Assembly (NCBI RefSeq): GCF_005937885.2
Contig: NZ_CP042176.1
Coordinates: 2,785,501 to 2,849,500 of the forward strand
Length of the DNA: 64,000 bases
Origin: Bradyrhizobium sp. KBS0727
GTDB taxonomy: Bacteria > Pseudomonadota > Alphaproteobacteria > Rhizobiales > Xanthobacteraceae
Reading direction: 5' to 3'
Position 1 is the first letter of the stretch; each line of letters starts with the position of its first letter. The notes under the pieces are model-generated. The model saw nothing but the letters and a program-made list of their open reading frames with translations. It had not been told where the DNA came from and searched no databases. A program made the position numbers and the translations under genes. Below are positions 53,192 to 61,118 of the stretch, piece after piece.

Positions 53192-53600
53192 AGAAGAACG
53201 CTATGTGGCGGGTCTTGAAAAGCAGGTCTCTTTTCATGAAAAGAGACTGAACGATATCGCCTCCTTGACAAACAGCCGAGCTGCCACGTCGTGTCGCGAA
53301 CAGGACACGCGCGAGCAGCTCGATATTTCGATTGCCCAGTCGCAGTCCGCAAAGGCGCTACAGCAGAGCGCGAGCGCGAGCGCGTCGTTTGAATCGTCAA
53401 TCGGCGGTGTCAACACCACCGTGCTGCAGACTCATGCGCTACTTGATGATGCAAAATGGGAGGTTGAGCAGACGACGGTCAAGGCGGCCTCGGACGGACA
53501 CGCCAGCGTCGTGGCGCTCGCGGTCGGTGCCCGCGCCCCGCAGGCGCGTGCGTGCTCTGAGTCAAGTCCTACGCGGCTTACCTGTGAGGATTCAATCTGA
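53176..53600 (+). pseudogene. Decayed HlyD/EmrA-type membrane fusion protein fragment
   Basis: An open stretch of about 140 codons encodes part of a periplasmic adaptor of the HlyD family. Coiled-coil-like heptads come first (SLTNSRAATSCREQDTREQL). The lipoyl/beta-barrel junction follows, with GGVNTTVLQTHALLDDAKWE then VEQTTVKAASDGHASVVALA and VGARAPQAR. Intact relatives continue into a beta-barrel domain, but here the similarity ends at ARACSES and a stop follows. No start, signal anchor or partner efflux pump gene is present. I therefore read it as a pseudogene relic, bounded by 29-bp direct repeats. A 22-bp perfect palindrome lies inside it. Confidence 0.65.
53226..53247. repeat. 22-bp perfect palindrome
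   Basis: GTCTCTTTTCA directly followed by its reverse complement TGAAAAGAGAC, with no spacer. It lies inside the HlyD-like relic. A perfect palindrome of this length is unlikely by chance in a 64-kb window. It may be a regulatory-protein site or a scar. Confidence 0.6.
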
Positions 53601-53949
53601 TAGCCGCATGGTGCCGTGTCAGCGGTAACCGGAGATGCAGCGTCAAGGCATGGCAGCCGCCTGTCAAACCCGATCGGCCGACCCGAGGGTTTCACGCTCT
53701 TCGCGATCCGGCAGCAAGAATTAGCGAAGGCCGCGGCCATTGGCGTGAAATGGCAAGAAATCTTCCCGGGTTGCCGTGAAATAGCGGAATGAAAACCAGT
53801 TTCCGGTGCTCACCGGATGCCAGCAACGATGGTCTGGGTTGGGGCGGCGAGCATGACACAGGACCGTGTCATCTGGCGGCCGATGCGCCTTGTTCGAGGG
53901 CGCAACATCGATTTTCCACCGTGCGAACGGGATACAGAAAGGTGAACCA
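53601..53949. other. Non-coding stretch with second repeat copy
   Basis: About 350 bp without a convincing gene. It holds direct-repeat copy B (53739-53767, ATTGGCGTGAAATGGCAAGA then AATCTTCCC) and presumably the promoter of the exported protein at 53950. I see no RNA gene. Confidence 0.5.
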
Positions 53950-54636
53950 ATGACAATACTGCGTGCCGCTCTTCTCGCCATTGCCGCTGCTGGCATGGCG
54001 TGTGTGCCGACGGTCCTTTCCGCTCAATCGGCAGCCGAGCCGAAGCCGCACATGCCATTGGAGAAATCCATCGGCCAGTCGAAGCCCGAGGTCGTTCCGT
54101 CGTTGTTTGTTCTTAACTCCAAGGGCGCCACCCTGAAGGACGGGAAGCTCGTCCTGGCCGGAGTTTCTCCGAATGCCATCGTGTTTGCGGATCGCCCGGT
54201 GCGGGCCGCCGGGCATGATCTGACGATGCGGATCGTCGAGGATTGGGGCAGCGGCAGCGACAATTTCGCAAAGGATCCGCCGAACGCTACGGTGTCCGGA
54301 TTCAAGAAGGACGGATCGGCTGTCTTCGACGCGGTGGTTGTGCTGAAGTCGCCGAAGCTCGAAGGCGACAGGCTGACTTTCGATGTCGACGTTCTCGAGG
54401 GTGATCTGGCGGGAGCCGATGGACCGGCATCGGTCTTCATCGACATCATTGGCCGGCCGCTGACCCCGCTGTCGTTTGCTGGTGTCGCTCGCAGGACGGC
54501 CTGGCGCGGCGCTTACTATCGCGGCGCTGCTGTTGCCGGGGCTGTGGCTGTTGGAGCGGCTGCCGCGGCCGCCTATCCCTATCCCTACTATTATGCGCCG
54601 CGCTGTGGCTATTATCCCTATCCGCCTTGCTACTAG
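53950..54636 (+). CDS. Exported protein of unknown function, Tyr/Pro-rich tail
   Basis: A 228-residue protein with a clear signal peptide (residues 1-27, LLAIAAAGMACVPTVLSAQS). The conserved central domain has LFVLNSKGATLKDGKLVLAG, VFADRPVRAAGHDLT and FAKDPPNATVSGFKKDGSAV. The last 50 residues are Ala/Tyr/Pro-rich (YPYPYYYAPRCGYYPYPPCY) with two cysteines. The central domain belongs to a widespread uncharacterised family of secreted bacterial proteins; I know no function. A downstream 170-bp gap separates it from the DUF1254 gene. GAAAGGTGA precedes the ATG. Confidence 0.85.
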   Translation: MTILRAALLAIAAAGMACVPTVLSAQSAAEPKPHMPLEKSIGQSKPEVVPSLFVLNSKGATLKDGKLVLAGVSPNAIVFADRPVRAAGHDLTMRIVEDWGSGSDNFAKDPPNATVSGFKKDGSAVFDAVVVLKSPKLEGDRLTFDVDVLEGDLAGADGPASVFIDIIGRPLTPLSFAGVARRTAWRGAYYRGAAVAGAVAVGAAAAAAYPYPYYYAPRCGYYPYPPCY

Positions 54637-54806
54637 GGATAGGCACGACGGTTCGAAAGACCTTATGACAAGAGTGGACAGGGCGTCGTGGAGACTGCGG
54701 TCAATGTGTCGGTCGGCACATTGACCAATAAATTGCAATGAACACCCTGACATCCGAAATGTGGATAGATTCGAAAACTCAATCGAACAATAAGGAGTAC
54801 GGGCAA

Positions 54807-56249
54807 ATGTTGACGAAGCGAGATCTACTTCGCTCCACCGCGGCGATCGCCGCGCTCGCCGCCACGACGGCAAAGTACACCCCGGCAATTGCGCAGAACA
54901 AAGCCGATTGGCCCAGGCTGTTGGAGGCCAAGGACATCGCCGAAGAGGGCTTCATCTACGGCTTACCGCTCGTGATGAATTATGCGGTTATGCAAGAGTA
55001 TGCCGTGGACAGGAATTCGGGGCAGTTCAAGGCGCCGTTCAACGAAATTAAAAATCTGCACCACGTCGCCACACCAGAGGATACGGCAGTTATCACGCCG
55101 AACAGCGACACCCCTTACTCGGTGCTCTGGCTGGACTTGCGCGCTGAACCGATGGTTATATCGGTGCCGATGATCGAAAAGGACCGCTACTACGCGGTCC
55201 AGTTCATCGACGGCAACACCTACAACTATGGCTACATCGGCACTCGCGCCACGGGGACCGAGGCGGGTGACTTCCTGGTGGTCGGCCCTGATTGGAAAGG
55301 TGGAACGCCCAGCGGGATCAAGAAGGTCTTCCGATCGACGACGCCGTTCACGCTCGCGGTTATCCGCACTCAACTCTTTAATCCAGGCGACATGCCGAAT
55401 GTCGAGAAAATTCAGTCTGGCTACAAGCCGCAGCCGCTTTCCGCTTTCCTTAAGCAACCGGCCCCGCCCGCCGCGCCGAAGATCGATTTCCTCCCCGCCA
55501 CCACAGCCGGGATCAAGGATAACTTCTTCCAATATCTCGACGCAGCCCTGCAATTCGTCCCTGAGACGCCCAAGGACAAGGCGATTCGCGCGAAACTTGC
55601 GAAGATTGGCGTTGGTCCCGGCAAGACGTTCGCGTTCAAGGATCTATCGCTCGAACACAAAGCCGAAATCCTGGTGGCAATGAAGCAGGGTGACGACAAG
55701 GTCGACAAATGGCTGGCCAGCGGAAACAAAGCCATCAACGGCTGGAGCGTCGGCTCGTTCTTTGGCGACGAGGCCTTCTATAACGGCGACTGGTTGATGC
55801 GGGCCGGAGCTGCCAAGGGCGGCATCTATGGCAACGATGCCGTAGAGGCGATGTACCCTTATACCCGAACGGACGCGACCGGTGAGCCGCTCGACGGCAG
55901 CAAGCACAAGTACACCATCACCTTCGCGCCCGGCCAGTTGCCGCCAGTGAATGCGTTTTGGTCCGTTACGATGTACGACGGCAAGAGCCAGCTCTTGGTC
56001 AAGAACCCGATCAATCGCTACCTCATCAACTCTCCGATGTTGCCGGCGATGAAAAAGGACGCAGATGGCTCGCTGACGCTGTACATTCAAAAAGACAGCC
56101 CCGGCGCAGACAAGGAAGCAAATTGGCTTCCGGCGCCGGCTGACAAAATCTATCTCGTGATGCGCCTATATTGGCCGAAGCCTACGCCCCCATCGATCCT
56201 GCCGCCTGGCAACGGCACCTGGCAGCCGCCCGGTATCAAGCGGGTTTGA
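54807..56249 (+). CDS. DUF1254/DUF1214 exported protein
   Basis: A 480-residue exported protein with an N-terminal signal peptide (1-30, ending TPAIAQ). A DUF1254 domain follows (FIYGLPLVMNYAVMQEYAVD, PNSDTPYSVLWLDLRAEPMV, RYYAVQFIDGNTYNYGYIGT), then a C-terminal DUF1214 domain (LPPVNAFWSVTMYDGKSQLL, NRYLINSPMLP, YIQKDSPGADKEANWLPAPA). The family is common in soil and marine bacteria; enzymatic function is not established. AAGGAG nine bases upstream supports the ATG at 54807. It is a single gene with no obvious operon partner; an AraC gene follows after 188 bp. Confidence 0.92.
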   Translation: MLTKRDLLRSTAAIAALAATTAKYTPAIAQNKADWPRLLEAKDIAEEGFIYGLPLVMNYAVMQEYAVDRNSGQFKAPFNEIKNLHHVATPEDTAVITPNSDTPYSVLWLDLRAEPMVISVPMIEKDRYYAVQFIDGNTYNYGYIGTRATGTEAGDFLVVGPDWKGGTPSGIKKVFRSTTPFTLAVIRTQLFNPGDMPNVEKIQSGYKPQPLSAFLKQPAPPAAPKIDFLPATTAGIKDNFFQYLDAALQFVPETPKDKAIRAKLAKIGVGPGKTFAFKDLSLEHKAEILVAMKQGDDKVDKWLASGNKAINGWSVGSFFGDEAFYNGDWLMRAGAAKGGIYGNDAVEAMYPYTRTDATGEPLDGSKHKYTITFAPGQLPPVNAFWSVTMYDGKSQLLVKNPINRYLINSPMLPAMKKDADGSLTLYIQKDSPGADKEANWLPAPADKIYLVMRLYWPKPTPPSILPPGNGTWQPPGIKRV

Positions 56250-56437
56250 TGGCGCCTGGACCAATCATGCTGCCCGGAAAGTGACTTGAGCGATCGAACT
56301 CGTGCTGGCCTGTTTTGGCGGGCGCGAGTTCGAGCGTAAATTACAGTTTCTAGAGCAGCGATCGGAAAGGAAGAAGCTTGGTATGCAGATGAAGCCGTAA
56401 GCGGATCTGTAGGAAACCGAATGGGAGGATTTTTCCG

Positions 56438-57403
56438 TTGGGGGCTGCTAGCGACGTACCATTACACAGCCTTAGCTTTGACGAATATTCTGACATGGTT
56501 ATTGGAGCGACGGTGACTTTCCTGCTGACTGGTCGCAGTCAGGCGCCTTGGTCGGTCGGTCATTGCAAATTGGGTTCGATCGTCTTGCAATTTGGCGTGG
56601 AGGGAGGCTCCAAGATTGTGCACGGCATTTCGCGTCCGGATGCTTTGACCTTTATTCTTCAGGACGAGCAAATTGCTGATCGCTTGATTTTTTGCGGTCA
56701 AATCCTTCAGCCTCAGGACTTTGTGGTGCTTCCGCCCGGGAGCGATTTTACATTCGCATCATGCGGCATTCATCGTTGGATGTCGATTTCGATGCCTGTT
56801 GGAATCTTTGAAGCGTTTGCGATCAAGACCGGCAGAAAACATCTTGCATGGGTCGAGAACGAAAAGTGCGTCATTTCGCTCCCGGAGCAATCGCTCAAAT
56901 GTTTGACCGCGGCGGCCGCGAGCGCCACCCTGCTCATGCGCGAGAAGCAAACGTCGACGCGTCATCGATTTAGTATTGCCCGTTTGTTAGACGCATTGAT
57001 CACCGCGATTGCGGGTTCGGATAACGAAATGTGTCTCCCGGCAGAAAATTCACGATTGTCCAGCGACACCGTGACAAAAGCGTTGAAGTATGCCCGTGGT
57101 CAGAAATGGGAAGGGCTTCAGGTTGCTAACTTGGCCCTCGCGGCTGATGTAACAAGCCGGACGCTGTTGAGGACGTTCCGGCAACATCTGGGCGTTGGAC
57201 CGGCGAGCTATCTTAAGCTACGTCAACTCAACATGGTCCGCCGTGCACTCCGCGGAAAATGTCAGCCGTCAGGTAAAGTCACAAACATCATGAGCGAGCA
57301 CGGCGTTACTGAATTCGGTCGTTTTGCCTCGGAATACAAAGCCCTTTTTGGAGAGCGCCCATCGGAGACGGCGGCGAGGTCGCGGTTGCAAAGAGTGGGA
57401 TGA
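56438..57403 (+). CDS. AraC-family regulator
   Basis: A 321-residue AraC-type regulator. The N-terminal part is a cupin-like sensing domain (FGVEGGSKIVHGISRPDALT, LPPGSDFTFASCGIHRWMSI). The C-terminal double helix-turn-helix is VANLALAADVTSRTLLRTFR with GVGPASYLKLRQLNMVRRAL. The second HTH (IMSEHGVTEFGRFASEYKAL) is well formed. It starts with TTG, nine bases after GGAGG. It may regulate the DUF1254 gene before it or the outer-membrane proteins after it; no operator is evident. Confidence 0.85.
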   Translation: MGAASDVPLHSLSFDEYSDMVIGATVTFLLTGRSQAPWSVGHCKLGSIVLQFGVEGGSKIVHGISRPDALTFILQDEQIADRLIFCGQILQPQDFVVLPPGSDFTFASCGIHRWMSISMPVGIFEAFAIKTGRKHLAWVENEKCVISLPEQSLKCLTAAAASATLLMREKQTSTRHRFSIARLLDALITAIAGSDNEMCLPAENSRLSSDTVTKALKYARGQKWEGLQVANLALAADVTSRTLLRTFRQHLGVGPASYLKLRQLNMVRRALRGKCQPSGKVTNIMSEHGVTEFGRFASEYKALFGERPSETAARSRLQRVG

Positions 57404-57762
57404 AGCGATGTGCTTCAGTCGGCGTCGTCAGCCGTAATACGCAAATTCGCCAAGTGCAATTCGCGCCTCGGGGCGCACCGAAAAGAAGCGCGGACGCAAC
57501 CGCCAGCGAAATGCCATTCGACACGCGGCAGGCCGCCTTGTTCGGTGACCGGTTACCGACGAAGCATGTGGCTTCAAGGCTCGCCTCAAGGGCGGTTGAT
57601 GCTGGCGAAAACAGAAGCGTCACGCTGCAGTGTATCGAATTTGCAACGGGTCAACTTCTTTCGGTTGGTTGGCCGATTTTGCATAGCGACCGGGAGTTGA
57701 CCAAAATACTTTCGGTACAGGCCCTTAAACTTGCGGCTGATGTGTTTCCAAAGGATTTGAAA
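57404..57762 (+). other. 359-bp intergenic region before outer-membrane protein
   Basis: No gene is supported here. The reading frame of the downstream protein stays open through it, but the residues show no family character and the true start is fixed by the signal peptide. A TTGACC at about 57697 and an AAGGAT at 57751 are plausible promoter and ribosome-binding elements. Confidence 0.5.
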
Positions 57763-58506
57763 ATGAGAAAGATCGTACTCACGGCTGCTGCATTCACCGC
57801 ATTCGCGGCCCCCGCGTTCGCTGCCGACCTGCCGCAGCGGACTTACGCCCCGGTCAAGGCGCCCTTGATGGCTGCCGTCTACGACTGGACCGGCTTCTAC
57901 ATCGGCGGTAACGGCGGATATGGAACGAGCCGCAATTGCTGGGGTGTCGTACCGGTAGGTGGCGCGGTCATTCCCGACGGTTGCCACAGTCAGTCGGGAG
58001 GCGTCATCGGTGGACAGCTGGGCTACCGTTGGCAGGCCGGTCAGTTTGTGTTCGGTTTGGAAGGCCAGGGCGACTGGGCAAATATGCGCAGTTCACACGT
58101 GAGCGTTGTCAATCCGCTTCTTACCGATTCTTCCAAGGTTACTGGCCTGGGCCTTTTCACCGGCCAGGTTGGCTACGCCTGGAACGCGGCGTTGCTGTAT
58201 CTGAAAGGCGGCGCGGCGGTGACGAACAACAACCTTCTTCAAGCTACCACGTTTGGAGGCGTTGGCCTGAACTATGCGACCTCAACCCGTTGGGGTGGTG
58301 CCATCGGCGTTGGGTTTGAATACGGCTTCACGCCGAACTGGTCGGCTGCCATTGAATACGATCGCTTGATCATGGGTAATGCCAACAATTCCTTCTCGGT
58401 ACCGGCAGGCGCTGCTGCTGTGGTCAATCGGGTCAGCCAGGATGTGGATCTGGTCACCGTGCGCGTGAACTACAAGTTCGGTGGACCCGTCGTTGCGGCA
58501 TACTGA
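57763..58506 (+). CDS. Omp25/Omp31-family outer-membrane beta-barrel protein (copy 1)
   Basis: A 247-residue outer-membrane protein with signal peptide KIVLTAAAFTAFAAPAFAAD and mature start LPQRTYAPVKAPLMA. The family pattern VYDWTGFYIGGNGGYG follows, and the protein ends in beta strands (DVDLVTVRVNYKFGG). An eight-stranded barrel is expected. Unlike most relatives the last residues are VVAAY rather than ending in Phe. A tandem paralogue follows after 89 nt, with a strong terminator between them. AAGGAT is the ribosome-binding site. Confidence 0.92.
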   Translation: MRKIVLTAAAFTAFAAPAFAADLPQRTYAPVKAPLMAAVYDWTGFYIGGNGGYGTSRNCWGVVPVGGAVIPDGCHSQSGGVIGGQLGYRWQAGQFVFGLEGQGDWANMRSSHVSVVNPLLTDSSKVTGLGLFTGQVGYAWNAALLYLKGGAAVTNNNLLQATTFGGVGLNYATSTRWGGAIGVGFEYGFTPNWSAAIEYDRLIMGNANNSFSVPAGAAAVVNRVSQDVDLVTVRVNYKFGGPVVAAY

Positions 58507-58522
58507 TCTTTGCTAGCTAACG

Positions 58523-58550
58523 CGAGGGCCGGCTTAGCCGCCGGCCCTCG
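58523..58550 (+). terminator. Rho-independent terminator between outer-membrane genes
   Basis: CGAGGGCCGGC (58523-58533) pairs perfectly with GCCGGCCCTCG (58540-58550) around a 6-nt loop, followed by TCGGTTTCTT. It separates the transcripts of the two paralogous outer-membrane protein genes. Confidence 0.88.
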
Positions 58551-58595
58551 TCGGTTTCTTGGCCATTTTGGGGCGAAATTTTCGTGATGCATGAC

Positions 58596-59303
58596 ATGAA
58601 GAAATTTATCATTGGAGCAGCATTTGCTGCAGTCGGTTCTACCTGCGCGCTTGCGGCTGACCTGCCTGTGCAGGCCTACAAGAGCGCGCCCGTGGTGGCC
58701 CAGGTCTATAACTGGACCGGCCTTTATGTCGGTGTGAACGGCGGTTACGGCTGGGGCTCGCAAGATCCGCTGACGCTCGTCTCCAACAGGTTCGACCGTA
58801 CAAGCTTCAATATCAGTGGCGGGATGCTCGGCGGCACCGTGGGGGCCCAAATCCAGCAGGGATATGTGTTGCTCGGCCTTGAGGGTGATCTTGATTGGGC
58901 GAACATCAAAGGCAACGGCATCTCAAGTCCGGCTATCGCGGGTATCGGGCAGGGTATTACGCTCGATATTGCGTCCAACATCAGCGCCATTGGAACGGCA
59001 AGAGTACGTGGCGGCGTCGCTATGAACAATTGGCTGTTCTACGTGACCGGCGGTGCGGCATTTGTGAAATCGAGCGCCAGTGGCACCTCAATTGCCGGCG
59101 TGCCTTGTGGTACGCTTGGCGTGCTGCCGAATTGCGCGGCCTCCGCCTGGCACCCTGGCATCGTTGCGGGCCTGGGCGTAGAATATGGCTTCACACCCAA
59201 CTGGTCCTTGAAGGGTGAATATCTTTACACGCAGATGATCGGCGCCGGCGTAAACGTTGACAAGCTCAACATCTTCCGTGGTGGCATCAATTACCGATTT
59301 TGA
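58596..59303 (+). CDS. Omp25/Omp31-family outer-membrane beta-barrel protein (copy 2)
   Basis: A 235-residue outer-membrane protein. The signal peptide is KKFIIGAAFAAVGSTCALAA, the mature start LPVQAYKSAPVVAQVYNW and TGLYVGVNGGYGWGS matches the family. VGAQIQQGYVLLGLEGDLDW is a typical inward strand, and the terminal NYRF gives the C-terminal Phe needed for barrel assembly. GTG 58584 and ATG 58587 are in-frame alternatives; ATG 58596 is placed best for the signal peptide. It is a diverged tandem duplicate of the upstream gene, and the DUF992 gene follows after 27 nt. Confidence 0.9.
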   Translation: MKKFIIGAAFAAVGSTCALAADLPVQAYKSAPVVAQVYNWTGLYVGVNGGYGWGSQDPLTLVSNRFDRTSFNISGGMLGGTVGAQIQQGYVLLGLEGDLDWANIKGNGISSPAIAGIGQGITLDIASNISAIGTARVRGGVAMNNWLFYVTGGAAFVKSSASGTSIAGVPCGTLGVLPNCAASAWHPGIVAGLGVEYGFTPNWSLKGEYLYTQMIGAGVNVDKLNIFRGGINYRF

Positions 59304-59330
59304 AGTAGAAGATGCGGGTGGGGCGTTATT

Positions 59331-59807
59331 ATGAATCCTAAGGCGTTGGCTCTTTGTGCAGCGTTGGTTGCACTTACCGGTCCTGCATCGGCCCAGTCGC
59401 CGTCATGGACCCAAACGGGTATGCTCAGTTGTAAGCTTAACCCGAGCATTGGATTCATTATCGTCGGCCACCAGTCGATGGAGTGCCGTTTCGTGCCATC
59501 CATGCCCGGTCCGCCACAGCTTTACGAAGGCGCCCTCAACACGGTGGGAATTGATATTGGGATAATCGGTGGCGGCGCCCTGGCGTGGGGCGTTCTGGCG
59601 CCTACCGCTGGCGTTCCTGCCGGCGCTCTGGCTGGCACCTATGTTGGTGCAAGCGGTGATGTGGCATTGGGACTTGGTGTCGGAGCAAATGTTCTGGTCG
59701 GCGGATCCAACAGAAGCTTCGCGCTGCAACCGGTATCAGTCGAGGGCTCGGTCGCGCTGGATGTCACACTTGGACTGTCCGCACTTCAATTGAGATGGGT
59801 TCCTTGA
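59331..59807 (+). CDS. DUF992 exported protein
   Basis: A 158-residue exported protein of the DUF992 family, largely confined to alphaproteobacteria. The signal peptide is residues 1-21 (ALCAALVALTGPASA). The family hallmarks are GMLSCKLNPSIGFIIVGHQS with MECRF (two cysteines likely paired), YEGALNTVGIDIGIIGGGAL, and GTYVGASGDVALGLGVGANV followed by LVGGSNRSFALQPVS. Function is unknown; the glycine-rich pattern suggests an envelope-associated protein. It shares direction with the outer-membrane gene before and the HdeA-like gene after it. Confidence 0.9.
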   Translation: MNPKALALCAALVALTGPASAQSPSWTQTGMLSCKLNPSIGFIIVGHQSMECRFVPSMPGPPQLYEGALNTVGIDIGIIGGGALAWGVLAPTAGVPAGALAGTYVGASGDVALGLGVGANVLVGGSNRSFALQPVSVEGSVALDVTLGLSALQLRWVP

Positions 59808-59875
59808 GCCAGTGCACCTGGCCGTGCAGAACACAGTTCGAGTTGTACAAGGAACGTGAAACCGGAGGATTTAGA

Positions 59876-60232
59876 TTGCGACATTGTTTTATTCTCGCCG
59901 CGGCTGCGACACTTGCCTGCTCCAGCGCCTTGGCCCAGACGCCGCTTTCGGCCTATGTCGATAGCAACGGCTTCATCGATGTGCAAAAACTGACATGCGC
60001 CCAACTTGCGGGTACCTACCAGGAAGACGCGGACGCCCTGACGTCCTGGTACAGCGGTTGGTACAACGGCCTGGCCAAGAAGCACTACCTGGATCTCAGG
60101 AAGGGAAAGGTCGTGGAGCACGAGGTGATCGAGTACTGCAAGGCAAATCCGGACAAGCTCATTATCGAAGCCATCGCTGTCGTATTCAAGGATGAGCGGG
60201 CGAAACTGGGAATTCGGATGAAGGCCGATTGA
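59876..60232 (+). CDS. HdeA/HdeB-family periplasmic protein
   Basis: A 118-residue exported protein like the acid-stress chaperones HdeA/HdeB. The signal peptide is residues 1-21 (FILAAAATLACSSALAQ). The mature domain has two cysteines (KLTCAQLAGTYQEDADALTS and VIEYCKANPDKLI) in the spacing of the family, plus YSGWYNGLAKKHYLDL. A perfect GGAGG seven bases before TTG 59876 identifies the start; an upstream in-frame extension lacks a signal sequence. Acid or envelope stress protection is inferred from the family. Confidence 0.88.
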   Translation: MRHCFILAAAATLACSSALAQTPLSAYVDSNGFIDVQKLTCAQLAGTYQEDADALTSWYSGWYNGLAKKHYLDLRKGKVVEHEVIEYCKANPDKLIIEAIAVVFKDERAKLGIRMKAD

Positions 60233-60398
60233 GACAAGCGCGCCAGTCGCTGGGCCTGGGGCATCGATGATGGGGCCAACTGATGTTGTCCCCATCGGGA
60301 AGCGTGCAGTTGTTTTGTCGCCGCTCTGAGTTTCTCAAACTTGGCGATGGCCCAAAGCGCGCCTCCGAGAGGCAGCAGTTCAGGGCTGCAGGGCAGGA

Positions 60399-60644
60399 CT
60401 AAGGACTCTTGAAAAGAGGATCTACGGGAAAGGCGCCGCCTGTCAGTCCTAACGACTGCAGCTCGATGCTGTGACGGTCCACCTCCAACATGGCTAACAG
60501 CAGCGCAAGCATCACCGCGACGTAGATGAACAGCGGCGACGCGTGTCGGGTCGCGGGATCTACGCCAGGCGAAAGCAGAACGCGAAGCGCTCGCAGCCTC
60601 AAAACAACCTGCAGATACGTCTTGGATCGTATTTGCATGCCCAT
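60399..60644 (-). CDS. Small hypothetical membrane protein
   Basis: An 81-residue reading frame with one hydrophobic segment (LFIYVAVMLALLLAMLEV, about residues 38-55) and a basic N-terminus (RSKTYLQVVLRLRALRVLL). I do not recognise the family. It is the only frame in the gap between two small exported-protein genes and lies on the opposite strand. An AAGGGCG precedes the ATG. It could be spurious. Confidence 0.4.
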   Translation of the reverse strand: MGMQIRSKTYLQVVLRLRALRVLLSPGVDPATRHASPLFIYVAVMLALLLAMLEVDRHSIELQSLGLTGGAFPVDPLFKSP

Positions 60645-60766
60645 CGCCCTTGATGTGGCCTTACAGCGTAGGACCTGGGCGGCGTAGTTTCAAGGCGTGA
60701 CTTCGGAATCGTGGAACTCAGAGGATCTTCCTTTGTTCAGATCGATCAACCGAAAGCCAGACATCG

Positions 60767-61030
60767 ATGCGACCGTGGGCCATTCCAGATTTGGTCGTAC
60801 TGAGTTCCGGGTTCGCACTTGCACAATCGCAGGAGCCTGGCCCAAGCCTGGCCGGCAGTGGACGAACAGTCCCCGAGGACAAAGACCTGTTCCAGCCGCA
60901 AGGTTGGACGGGGCCGATCAACACGCAATCTGGCGGAGCACCTGCCGAAAGTCCGCAAGGCCAAAGTCCGCCTGGCATGCAAGCCGCCCCGGAAGGTTCC
61001 AATAAAACGGTCGTCGCTGCGGACAAATAG
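60767..61030 (+). CDS. Small exported-type protein, Pro/Gly-rich, uncertain start
   Basis: An 87-residue reading frame whose second half (PINTQSGGAPAESPQGQSPP, GMQAAPEGSNKTVVAADK) looks like short Pro/Gly/Ser-rich secreted proteins common in Bradyrhizobium. The N-terminus (LVVLSSGFALAQSQEPG) looks like the end of a signal peptide, but the preceding residues (MRPWAIPD) are atypical. The ribosome-binding site is poor, so the real start may have been lost by a frameshift. It lies upstream of the WD40-cytochrome gene in the same direction. No function is known. Confidence 0.5.
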   Translation: MRPWAIPDLVVLSSGFALAQSQEPGPSLAGSGRTVPEDKDLFQPQGWTGPINTQSGGAPAESPQGQSPPGMQAAPEGSNKTVVAADK

Positions 61031-61118
61031 CGCGGTTCGCGACGAGCAATGATTTCGTTCTGGCGGCCACGTCAGGCAGAATGAACGGTATATTGCGTCA
61101 GGGCCACTCGGAGTGTCG

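Noticed and set aside
57400..57762. N-terminal extension of the first outer-membrane protein
   Set aside because: The signal peptide starts at 57763 with a good ribosome-binding site. The preceding 121 codons look random.
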